DNA of 6,981 nt from Polaromonas sp. (GTDB taxonomy: Bacteria > Pseudomonadota > Gammaproteobacteria > Burkholderiales > Burkholderiaceae_C), in contig JAJAYS010000110.1 of the NCBI GenBank assembly GCA_026786065.1, positions 1 through 6,981 of the forward strand, in the 5' to 3' direction. A program made the translations under genes and the position numbers. The notes beneath the pieces were generated by a model. That model worked only from the letters and a program-made list of their open reading frames with translations, was not told where the DNA came from and searched no databases. Position 1 is the first letter of the stretch; every line of letters starts with the position of its first letter. Shown one piece after another: positions 1 through 5,716 of the stretch.

Positions 1-743
1 GCTTCACTCTGCGCGATTTCGTTCTCGTGATGCGGAAACTGCAGGTCGGCCCCACCGCCGTGGATGTCGAAGGTTTCGCCCAGCGTCTGGCAGCTCATCG
101 CCGAGCATTCGATATGCCAGCCAGGCCGGCCCGGCCCGTACTCGCTGGGCCACTTGGCATCATCGGGCTCGCTGGCTTTGGCCGATTTCCATAACACGAA
201 ATCGAGCGGGTCTTCCTTGCCATCGAGCACCGCCACACGTTCGCCGGCACGCAACTCGTCGAGCGACTTGCCTGACAGCTTGCCGTAGCCGGGAAACTTG
301 CGCACCGCGTAATTCACATCGCCATTGCTGCTGCGGTAAGCCAGGCCTTTTTGCTCCAGCGTGCCGATCATTGCCAGCATCTGCGGCACATAGTCGGTCG
401 CGCGCGGCTCCAGCGTCGGCGGCTCAATGCCGAGGGCGCCGATGTCGCGCTGCATCGCCAAAATCATCTCGTCGGTCAGCGCGCGCATCGTGATGCCACG
501 CTCTATCGCGCGCCGGATGATCTTGTCGTCGATGTCGGTGATGTTGCGCACATAGGTTACGGTCAGGCCGCTGACTTTCATCCAGCGCTGCGCGACATCG
601 AAAGCCATCATCATGCGGGCATGGCCTATGTGGCAAAGGTCATAGATCGTCATCCCGCAGACATACATGCGCACCTGGCCCGCAACCATCGGAACAAACG
701 CTTCCAGTTTGCGCGACAGGGTGTTGTAGATCCGCAGAGTCAT
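1..743 (-). CDS. cysS: Cysteinyl-tRNA synthetase, N-terminal part (cut by window edge)
   Basis: This cytosolic class I aminoacyl-tRNA synthetase charges tRNA-Cys with cysteine using ATP. The reverse strand is open from ATG at 743 to the left edge, giving 247 residues of an enzyme that is normally about 460. The start [16 protein letters not shown] matches the usual N-terminus of the family. The nucleotide-binding HIGH motif is exact at residues 38-41 (CHIGHAR). [11 protein letters not shown] (about 65-75) and [12 protein letters not shown] (about 205-215) are family signatures. The four expected zinc ligands that discriminate cysteine are present as Cys29, Cys213, His238 and Glu242 ([10 protein letters not shown]). 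The KMSKS loop and anticodon-binding domain lie beyond the window. No strong Shine-Dalgarno sequence precedes the ATG. The gene is divergent from the TPR gene. Identification is secure from motifs and near-continuous similarity to E. coli CysS. Confidence 0.97.
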   Translation of the reverse strand, partial: MTLRIYNTLSRKLEAFVPMVAGQVRMYVCGMTIYDLCHIGHARMMMAFDVAQRWMKVSGLTVTYVRNITDIDDKIIRRAIERGITMRALTDEMILAMQRDIGALGIEPPTLEPRATDYVPQMLAMIGTLEQKGLAYRSSNGDVNYAVRKFPGYGKLSGKSLDELRAGERVAVLDGKEDPLDFVLWKSAKASEPDDAKWPSEYGPGRPGWHIECSAMSCQTLGETFDIHGGGADLQFPHHENEIAQSE

Positions 744-870
744 GAATTTCGCGATAGTGGGCTTGCCGGTCCGCGTGCCGGGCCAGCATGGAAGTGAAAG
801 CGGTGGGTGGTGTAAGCGGCGCGTAGGCGCCCGTTGCCGTGGGGTGCGCAGGCAAATCGTGACCCCCTTC

Positions 871-876
871 TACAAT
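871..876 (+). promoter_or_regulatory. Possible -10 box (TACAAT) for the TPR gene
   Basis: TACAAT matches the sigma-70 -10 consensus at five of six positions, in a locally AT-richer stretch of an otherwise GC-rich region. No recognisable -35 hexamer lies 16-18 bp upstream, so this is only a candidate. If used, transcription would begin near 883, leaving a leader of almost 200 nt before the preferred TTG start at 1078. Confidence 0.3.
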
Positions 877-881
877 GAATC

Positions 882-887
882 AGTATA
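882..887 (-). promoter_or_regulatory. Possible -10 box (TATACT) for cysS
   Basis: Read on the minus strand this is TATACT, five of six matches to the sigma-70 -10 consensus. It would give a cysS leader of roughly 130 nt. The -35 position is poor. It lies within a few bases of the plus-strand TACAAT, so the two promoters would overlap if both are real. Confidence 0.2.
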
Positions 888-1066
888 TCGAGCCGACCCG
901 GCAAAACTATTTTCTGGTGCCCAGTTCATGAGTGAATATTCCCGAACGCCACGCCTCTGGAACCACTCTGGCAGGCGCTTTTCCTTGTCAGCCTTCACCC
1001 CGTTGTGCGGCACGCCGTGCGCTCCGGGTCGGCCTATTTTTAGTGCGGGTACCAACTGTGCGGCGA

Positions 1067-1095
1067 CCGATTTTTTATTGATCGGCCCGTTTTTT
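1067..1095 (+). other. Weak hairpin with T-run at the TPR gene start
   Basis: CCGAT (1067-1071) pairs with ATCGG (1081-1085) across a nine-base loop and is followed within a few bases by six T residues (1090-1095). The stem is only five base pairs, so as a terminator it would be weak. The proposed TTG start codon at 1078 lies in the loop, so the structure could instead affect translation initiation. No function is demonstrated. Confidence 0.25.
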
Positions 1096-1644
1096 AAAGC
1101 CCTTCGAGTCCTGCTTGGGGCGCTGGCGGTGTTGCTGTCGGCGCCGACTTGGGCAGACAGCTACGACGACGTGGCGCGCCTGATCGGCAGCGGCCAGTAC
1201 GCCCTTGCACAGAGCGCCGCCGAGCAATACCTGACTGGCAAACCGCGCGATCCACAAATGCGTTTCCTGCTTGGAGTCGTCCAGACCGACACCGGAAAAA
1301 TCGATCAAGCCATCACCAGCTTCAGCGAGCTCACGCAGGACTACCCCGAGTTGCCGGAGCCCTACAACAATCTCGCGGTGCTGTATGCAGGCCGCAACCA
1401 GCTGGAGTTGGCCAGAGCCGCACTTGACATGGCGATTCGCAACAACCCGCGTTATGCGGTCGCGCACGAGAACCTGGGCGACGTTTACGCCCGCCTTGCC
1501 AGCCAGGCCTACACCCAGGCGCTGCAGCTCGATGCTGGCAATGCCGCCATCGCGCCCAAACTGGCGCTGCTTCGTTCGCTGGTCGCGTCGGCCCCGAAAG
1601 CCGCGCCCGCCCCGGCTGCGGGAGCAGCCCCGGGTCAGCGCTGA
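1078..1644 (+). CDS. Secreted tetratricopeptide-repeat protein
   Basis: A 188-residue protein of a family I recall next to cysS in Burkholderiales; its partner is unknown. TPRs normally form helical scaffolds for protein contacts. From the TTG start there is a short basic n-region (FFKALR), a hydrophobic core (about 9-22) and a likely signal-peptidase site after PTWA at residue 26, so the mature protein should be periplasmic. About three and a half TPR units follow: about 27-58, 59-92 (LLGVVQTDTGKIDQAITSF), 93-126 (YNNLAVLYAGRNQLELARA) and a shortened unit at 127-156 (LGDVYARLASQAYTQALQL). Residues 171-188 are an Ala/Pro-rich tail. The start is uncertain. TTG at 1078 is chosen because it puts the signal peptide at the N-terminus; ATG at 928 in the same frame is the alternative. 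Neither has a strong Shine-Dalgarno sequence. Confidence 0.85.
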   Translation: MIGPFFKALRVLLGALAVLLSAPTWADSYDDVARLIGSGQYALAQSAAEQYLTGKPRDPQMRFLLGVVQTDTGKIDQAITSFSELTQDYPELPEPYNNLAVLYAGRNQLELARAALDMAIRNNPRYAVAHENLGDVYARLASQAYTQALQLDAGNAAIAPKLALLRSLVASAPKAAPAPAAGAAPGQR

Positions 1645-1830
1645 GGAGTGTCTGTATCGCGCGCCGCCGACTGCGCTGGGGCGGCAGCGGTCAACCCCGC
1701 ACCGCCCGAGGTCGAAGCGGCGGTGATAATCTTTATTCACCGACAAGCGCCGCGTTTGCGCGCACTTGCATTCCACAAAACGGCTGGCCGACACGTCAAC
1801 CCGCCCGCCCGCACTCAATTGGAGAACACC
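1645..1830 (+). promoter_or_regulatory. TPR-ppiA intergenic region with inverted repeats and candidate promoter
   Basis: No gene is supported here, although the ppiA frame is open through it from a GTG at 1648. Two perfect GC-rich inverted repeats are visible. GCCGCC/GGCGGC (1663-1668 with 1680-1685) lies just after the TPR stop codon. CACCGCC/GGCGGTG (1700-1706 with 1719-1725) has a 12-base loop. The second repeat runs straight into GATAAT (1725-1730), a five-of-six match to a -10 box, followed by an AT-rich stretch. A -35 box is not evident. The region probably contains the ppiA promoter, and perhaps the 3' end of the TPR transcript, but no canonical terminator T-run follows either stem. 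Confidence 0.35.
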
Positions 1831-2571
1831 ATGAACCTGGCTTCTTCCGGCTCGATTCCAACTCCCCCGCGCCCAGTCGCTTCGGTATTGCACCGGGTAC
1901 GTTCGCTGGCGACGAAAACGGTCTTCCCGGCGCTGCTGCTGGCTGCGGCGCTCACACCGGCCGCTGCCGAAATCGCCACCAAAGTGCGGTTCATCACCAG
2001 CGAAGGCGAATTCACCGTCGAGGTCTATCCCGACAAGGCCCCCAAGACGGTCGAAAACTTTTTGCAGTACGTGCGCGACAAACACTATGACGGCACGATT
2101 TTTCACCGAGTTATTCCGTCCTTCATGGTGCAGGGTGGTGGCTACGATGCCAATTACGCCGAGAAAAAAACACGTCCGCCGGTCGCCCATGAGGGGCGCG
2201 AGGCGCTGGCCAAAGGCGGGTCGAAAAACGTCATCGGCACCTTGGCGATGGCGCGCACCAACGATCCCAACTCGGCTTCGTCGCAGTTCTTCATCAACGT
2301 CAAGGACAACGACTTTCTGAACCCGACCGTGATTCCGCCGGGCGACCCGGTCCCGAAGTTCGAGTATCAGGGCCGCGTTTATGAAAACACGCCGCGCGCG
2401 CAGCTGATCAATGCACCGCAGCTGTTCTGCTACACCGTGTTCGGCAAGATCGCCGGCGGCATGGACACCATTGAAAAAATCAAGGGCATACCGACTGGCG
2501 CGGGCGGGCCGTTCCCGAGCGATGTGCCAAAAACTCCGGTGCTGATCAAGTCGGCCAGCGTGCTGAAATAG
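1831..2571 (+). CDS. ppiA: Periplasmic cyclophilin-type peptidyl-prolyl cis-trans isomerase
   Basis: A cyclophilin that speeds cis-trans isomerisation of Xaa-Pro bonds in folding envelope proteins. The protein has 246 residues. ATG at 1831 is chosen because GGAGA (1821-1825) lies five bases ahead and a signal peptide follows. The n-region is long and contains HRVR and TK; the hydrophobic core is about 31-45, and cleavage is likely after AAA at 46. The cyclophilin domain spans about 50-246. The catalytic segment FHRVIPSFMVQGG is at 91-103, with Arg93, Phe98, Met99 and Gln101 matching known active-site residues of human cyclophilin A, and SASSQFFIN at 148-156 supplies Gln152 and Phe154. Unlike its downstream paralogue it carries about 26 extra residues between DFLN (161-164) and YTVFG (201-205). 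ppiB follows after 40 bp. The family is certain; the symbol is assigned by the predicted location. Confidence 0.93.
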   Translation: MNLASSGSIPTPPRPVASVLHRVRSLATKTVFPALLLAAALTPAAAEIATKVRFITSEGEFTVEVYPDKAPKTVENFLQYVRDKHYDGTIFHRVIPSFMVQGGGYDANYAEKKTRPPVAHEGREALAKGGSKNVIGTLAMARTNDPNSASSQFFINVKDNDFLNPTVIPPGDPVPKFEYQGRVYENTPRAQLINAPQLFCYTVFGKIAGGMDTIEKIKGIPTGAGGPFPSDVPKTPVLIKSASVLK

Positions 2572-2611
2572 TTTTTCAAAACCTCCCGTTTTTTACCAAA
2601 GAAGGAACCCC

Positions 2612-3118
2612 ATGAGCAACCCCAAAGTCGAACTGCACATTCAGGACCACGGCGTCGTCACCCTCGAACTTGACGCGGTCAAGGCCCCTAAAACCGTCGC
2701 CAACTTTTTGGCCTACGTCAACAAGGGTCACTATGCCGGCACGGTGTTCCACCGCGTTATTCCGGCCTTCATGGTCCAGGGCGGCGGATTCGCTGCCGGC
2801 ATGAAGCAAAAGCCGACCGATGGCGAGATCGAGAACGAAGCCACCAACGGCCTGAAAAACGACAAATACACCGTGGCAATGGCCCGCACCAGCGCGCCGC
2901 ATTCGGCCAGCGCACAGTTTTTCATCAACGCATCCGACAACGGCTTTCTGAACCACACCGGGCAAAACGCGTCTGGCTGGGGTTATGCCGTGTTCGGCAA
3001 GGTGGTCGGCGGAACCGATGTGGTGGACAAGATAGAGCGCGTCAAGACTGGCAGCAAAGGCGGGCACGGCGACGTGCCAATGGACGACGTGGTGATCGAG
3101 AAAGCGGTCGCACTCTAG
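2612..3118 (+). CDS. ppiB: Cytosolic cyclophilin-type peptidyl-prolyl cis-trans isomerase B
   Basis: A 168-residue single-domain cyclophilin, close to the 164 of E. coli PpiB and similar along its whole length. It has no signal peptide, so it should act in the cytoplasm as a prolyl isomerase. Active-site residues are visible: FHRVIPAFMVQGGGF at 46-60 (Arg48, Phe53, Met54, Gln56) and SASAQFFIN at 98-106 (Gln102, Phe104). GWGYAVFGKV (122-131) and the C-terminal DVPMDDVVIEKAV match the PpiB pattern. The start is fixed by the ribosome binding site GAAGGAA at 2601-2607, five bases or fewer from the ATG. It is a tandem paralogue of ppiA, and lpxH begins only 6 bp after its stop, so the three genes are probably co-transcribed. 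Confidence 0.96.
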   Translation: MSNPKVELHIQDHGVVTLELDAVKAPKTVANFLAYVNKGHYAGTVFHRVIPAFMVQGGGFAAGMKQKPTDGEIENEATNGLKNDKYTVAMARTSAPHSASAQFFINASDNGFLNHTGQNASGWGYAVFGKVVGGTDVVDKIERVKTGSKGGHGDVPMDDVVIEKAVAL

Positions 3119-3124
3119 GTCTCG

Positions 3125-3964
3125 ATGTCTCTGGCGCCCGATTTCATCGCGCCGGCCGCGTGGCGCACGGTCGAGTTCATCTCCGACCTGCACCTGCATG
3201 CCGCAGACACCGCCACCTTTGCCGCGTGGCGGCACTATCTGCAGAGCACGCCGGCCGATGCGGTCTTCATGCTGGGCGATGTGTTTGACGTGTGGGTCGG
3301 CGACGACGCAATCTCGTCGGCAAACTCCCCGGCAGCCTCTGGCACTGCCTTCGAGGCGCGCTGCGCCGACGTCCTGCGCGAGGCGTCCAGCCACCGGGCG
3401 CTTTTTTTCATGCACGGCAACCGCGACTTTCTGGTCGGCGCTGCGCTGCCCGTTGCACCAGCCGGTGCGCGCAACCTGATGCAAGCGGCCGGCCTGACGC
3501 TGCTGGCCGACCCCACCGTTCTGGTGTTCGCCGGGCAGCGCTGGCTGCTGTCGCACGGCGACGCGCTTTGCCTGGCCGACACCGATTACCTGGCCTTTCG
3601 CAAAACGGTGCGCAGCGCCACTTGGCAGCGCGACTTTCTGGCCCAGCCGCTGGCCTCACGGCGCGACATTGCGCGCAATCTGCGAGCGCAGAGCCAGGCC
3701 CAGCACGCCGCCCGCGAGCGCGCAGAATTGCCCTGGGCCGACGTCGATGCCGCTGCCGCCCGCGCTGCGCTGCACGCGGCTGGCAGCGCGACCCTGATTC
3801 ACGGTCACACCCACCGCCCGGCGCAGCACCATCTCGGCGACGGCTGCGTGCGCATGGTGCTCAGCGACTGGGATCTGTCGCCCCAGGCACAGCCGCCACG
3901 CGGCGACGTGTTGCGGCTGACCGCGCAAGGCCACTTCGCGCGCTTGGCCGCTTCGAGCTTTTAG
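3125..3964 (+). CDS. lpxH: UDP-2,3-diacylglucosamine diphosphatase (LpxH)
   Basis: LpxH hydrolyses UDP-2,3-diacylglucosamine to lipid X and UMP, the fourth step of lipid A synthesis, at the inner face of the cytoplasmic membrane. The dinuclear-metal calcineurin-like fold is fully marked: Asp21 and His23 (SDLHLH), Asp52 (GDVFDVWVGDD), Asn99 (HGNRDF), His144 (SHGDALC), and His226 and His228 (HGHTHRPA). YLAFRKTVRS (155-164) and ARNLRAQSQ (183-191) match the region that forms the helical cap over the substrate. At 279 residues it is longer than the roughly 240 of E. coli LpxH. The excess is an N-terminal extension of about 13 residues and insertions after GDD (about 61-75) and after VGAA (about 104-118). 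The ATG follows the ppiB stop by 6 bp with only a weak AGG upstream, which suggests translational coupling. Confidence 0.96.
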   Translation: MSLAPDFIAPAAWRTVEFISDLHLHAADTATFAAWRHYLQSTPADAVFMLGDVFDVWVGDDAISSANSPAASGTAFEARCADVLREASSHRALFFMHGNRDFLVGAALPVAPAGARNLMQAAGLTLLADPTVLVFAGQRWLLSHGDALCLADTDYLAFRKTVRSATWQRDFLAQPLASRRDIARNLRAQSQAQHAARERAELPWADVDAAAARAALHAAGSATLIHGHTHRPAQHHLGDGCVRMVLSDWDLSPQAQPPRGDVLRLTAQGHFARLAASSF

Positions 3965-4047
3965 AACGGGATGTCAGCCTACAACCCTGGCGGGGAGAAG
4001 CCGCTAACCTTTTCTGACACACGAACCATTCGTTACACAGGGCCGCC
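3965..4047 (+). other. Short gap between lpxH and mtfA
   Basis: An 83-bp spacer. It holds a small GC stem (GCGG ... CCGC) near 3990-4004 followed by a pyrimidine-rich stretch, too weak to call a terminator. AGGG at 4039-4042 serves as the mtfA ribosome binding site. No convincing -35/-10 pair is present, so mtfA may be read from upstream. Confidence 0.4.
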
Positions 4048-4848
4048 ATGTTCAGCTGGATGAAAAGCAGGTTCGCACCCCTTGATGCCCCCAAATGGGC
4101 GGCTGGCGGTGTGGACACAATCCCCGATGCGCTGTGGCACCCCACGGTGGAAGACTTTCCTTTTCTGGCACGGCGCCCGATCGCCGAGCAACAGGCCTTG
4201 CGCAGCATGGCAGCCGCTTTCCTGGCCAAAAAGCAGTTCACCGGTGCGGGCGGACTGGTCATCAACGACCCCATTGCGGTTGCTATCGCTGCGCAGGCCT
4301 GCCTTCCGGTGCTCCACTTGGGCTTGAGGTTTTACGACGACTTCAAAGGCATCGTCGTGCATCCCGGACCGATGCTCGCCAGCCGTGAAGTGACCGACGA
4401 CAACGGCATCGTGCACCACTACAAAGAAGCTTTGAGCGGAGAAGCCATGGATCATGGCCCGGTCACCCTGAGCTGGGCCGATGTCGCAGCATCCGGCGAG
4501 TCGGCTGAAGCCGGCTACAACGTCGTCATTCACGAATTCGCCCACAAAATCGACATGCGGGACGGTCTGACCGACGGTTGCCCGCCTATGCCCTCCATGG
4601 CGGCGCGCGCAATGTGGCAGGAAGTCTTCGAGCCCGCCTACGATGCGTTTTGCGAAAAGGTGACGCTGGCTGAACGCTTTGGTGGCCAGCCGACCTGGCT
4701 GGACCCTTACGGGGCTGAATCGGCGGCTGAATTTTTTGCGGTCGCCTGCGAAGGGTTTTATGTGAATCCAGCGCGCTTCGCGCAGGACTTTCCAACGCTG
4801 AACACGCTGTTCGCGCGCTACTTCCAGATCAATGCGCCCGTGGCCTGA
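4048..4848 (+). CDS. mtfA: M90-family zinc metallopeptidase (MtfA-like)
   Basis: A 266-residue cytosolic protein, almost the same length as E. coli MtfA (265). In E. coli, MtfA binds the glucose repressor Mlc (DgsA), so relieving repression of ptsG, and has zinc-dependent peptidase activity. Here the zinc motif HEFAH lies at 162-166 (His162, catalytic Glu163, His166) and is followed by KIDMRDG, typical of the family. The third ligand is probably Glu228 in SAAEFFAVACE, with Glu224 as the alternative. The N-terminal segment with PFLARRP and the FTGAGGLVINDP stretch (64-75) also fit the family. No signal peptide or membrane segment is seen. The start is supported by AGGG five bases upstream. Whether the Mlc role applies is not shown: no PTS or mlc gene is in view, so only family-level function is secure. 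Confidence 0.92.
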   Translation: MFSWMKSRFAPLDAPKWAAGGVDTIPDALWHPTVEDFPFLARRPIAEQQALRSMAAAFLAKKQFTGAGGLVINDPIAVAIAAQACLPVLHLGLRFYDDFKGIVVHPGPMLASREVTDDNGIVHHYKEALSGEAMDHGPVTLSWADVAASGESAEAGYNVVIHEFAHKIDMRDGLTDGCPPMPSMAARAMWQEVFEPAYDAFCEKVTLAERFGGQPTWLDPYGAESAAEFFAVACEGFYVNPARFAQDFPTLNTLFARYFQINAPVA

Positions 4849-4981
4849 GGCGAAGCGATCAACGCAGGACCCATGCGGTGGCCGGCACCGCCTGAAGGTG
4901 GCCTGCACCAAGTCATATGGGTCGGCACGCGTAATCGCTCGCCCTCTGCCCTTCTGTTTTCCTGGCAACCCGGAGCCGACC
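4849..4981 (+). promoter_or_regulatory. mtfA-sigma gene spacer with short hairpin
   Basis: A 133-bp spacer without a gene. A perfect six-base-pair hairpin, GCGGTG-GCCGG-CACCGC, lies at 4875-4891, 26 bp past the mtfA stop codon. No T-run follows, so it is not a standard intrinsic terminator. GGAG at 4972-4975 is a well-placed ribosome binding site, six bases ahead of the sigma-factor ATG. I see no convincing sigma-70 promoter, nor an obvious ECF-type AAC motif that I would defend as an autoregulated promoter. Confidence 0.35.
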
Positions 4982-5716
4982 ATGAGCGAAGCAGCCGATC
5001 TCACCCTTTCTGCGGGGCCCGTCAGCACCACCGTAACCGACGCCACCGATGAGCAATTGGTACGGCAGTATGGCGCCGGTGAAATCGCTGCCTTTGATGC
5101 GCTGTATGCGCGGCACGAACTGCCGGTTTGGCGCTACCTGCTGCGCATCCTGCGCGACCCCGGTCTGGCCGACACACTGCTTGAACAAGTCTGGGTGTCG
5201 GTGCTGAAGCAGTTGGCCCAACGCCCGCAGGCTGCAGCCAGCGAAGCTGCTGCGCCAACACAAGGCCTTGGCAGCAAATCGGGTGCAGGCCCAGGCAGCG
5301 CGGGCTGGCGCTTCAAGCCCTGGCTGTTTGGCCTGGCGCACGGCTGCGTGCTCAGCCACATGCACAAGTCAAAAAAACCGATTGATCCGCAGACCGACTA
5401 CGCCCCCGCCGCGCCGACCTCCCAGGCGCGCAACGCCGGACGGCTCTCGTCCGCCAAGCCGCCCAATCTGTCTGCCAAAGCGCTCAAGCAGGCGGGTGCC
5501 TTCAGGCAGCTTCGCTCGCCGCGCGAGGCCAAAACCCTGCTCGCGGCTGTCGAGCACCTGCCGTTTGCGCAGCGCTACGCCTTTTTGATGCATGCCGAAG
5601 GCGGCCTGCGTGCAGCCGACATCGCACGGGCAACTGGCGTCAGTTTCGACACCGCCATTCATCGCCTGCGTTTTGCGCGCGAGGCCTTGCGGCTCAGCCT
5701 GAGCGATTCGACATGA
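4982..5716 (+). CDS. ECF-type (sigma-70 family) RNA polymerase sigma factor, diverged
   Basis: Predicted to direct RNA polymerase to alternative promoters. The protein has 244 residues, longer than the 170-200 usual for ECF sigma factors. Region 2 begins at DEQLVRQYGAGEIAAFDALY (23-42) and continues to WVSVLKQLAQ (about 80). It is interrupted by an Ala/Ser/Gly-rich insertion (about 82-108) before the region 2.3/2.4 pattern RFKPWLFGLAHGCVLSHM (110-127). A basic, Pro/Ala-rich linker (about 129-178) follows. Region 4 spans about 181-241: LPFAQRYAFLMHAEGGLRAA, then a helix-turn-helix around DIARATGVSFDTAIHRLRFA. The acidic pair usual in region 2.2 (as in DLTQE) reads TLLEQ here, so contact with core polymerase may differ. 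The start is supported by GGAG at 4972-4975; in-frame codons upstream are not protein-like. The stop overlaps the next gene's start by 4 bp, so the two are coupled. The ECF subgroup was not identified. Confidence 0.82.
   Translation: MSEAADLTLSAGPVSTTVTDATDEQLVRQYGAGEIAAFDALYARHELPVWRYLLRILRDPGLADTLLEQVWVSVLKQLAQRPQAAASEAAAPTQGLGSKSGAGPGSAGWRFKPWLFGLAHGCVLSHMHKSKKPIDPQTDYAPAAPTSQARNAGRLSSAKPPNLSAKALKQAGAFRQLRSPREAKTLLAAVEHLPFAQRYAFLMHAEGGLRAADIARATGVSFDTAIHRLRFAREALRLSLSDST

Larger units (their letters stand above)
744..1077. other. Divergent intergenic region and leader between cysS and the TPR gene
   Basis: About 330 bp with no convincing gene. The plus-strand frame is open through it and joins the TPR gene, but the translated stretch does not look like protein: it is rich in Arg, Cys and Gly and has no recognisable domain. 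It holds candidate -10 boxes on both strands (871-876 plus, 882-887 minus). A short perfect hairpin GGCGC-GTAG-GCGCC lies at 818-831, in what would be the cysS 5' leader. A second hairpin with a T-run lies at 1067-1095. An in-frame ATG at 928 could extend the TPR protein by 50 residues, but it has no good ribosome binding site and would put a long, unlikely extension ahead of the signal peptide. Confidence 0.5.

Noticed and set aside
351..797. Plus-strand open frame of 148 codons opposite cysS
   Set aside because: It is His/Arg-rich and fully covered by the conserved N-terminal domain of CysS on the minus strand.
742..1077. N-terminal extension of the TPR protein from the ATG at 742 or 928
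   Set aside because: The extra residues look like translated non-coding DNA and would bury the signal peptide. The start at 742 would also overlap the cysS start codon.
1648..1830. Extension of ppiA to the GTG at 1648
   Set aside because: The ATG at 1831 has a good ribosome binding site and is followed by a signal peptide; the upstream residues include probable promoter DNA.
1075..2190. Minus-strand open frame of 371 codons opposite the TPR gene and ppiA
   Set aside because: It covers two genes with clear homology on the other strand. The translation is Arg/Gly-rich with no recognisable motif, and long antisense frames are expected at this GC content.
2569..2600. Possible terminator between ppiA and ppiB (short A/T inverted repeats with a T-run)
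   Set aside because: The stems are about five A/T-rich base pairs with no stable GC core, and the T-run lies just ahead of the ppiB ribosome binding site.
2576..3556. Minus-strand open frame of 326 codons opposite ppiB and lpxH
   Set aside because: It is a shadow of two secure enzymes whose catalytic motifs lie on the plus strand; no independent support.
4033..5046. Minus-strand open frame of 337 codons opposite mtfA
   Set aside because: The plus strand encodes the HEFAH peptidase through the same region; the antisense protein shows no family features.
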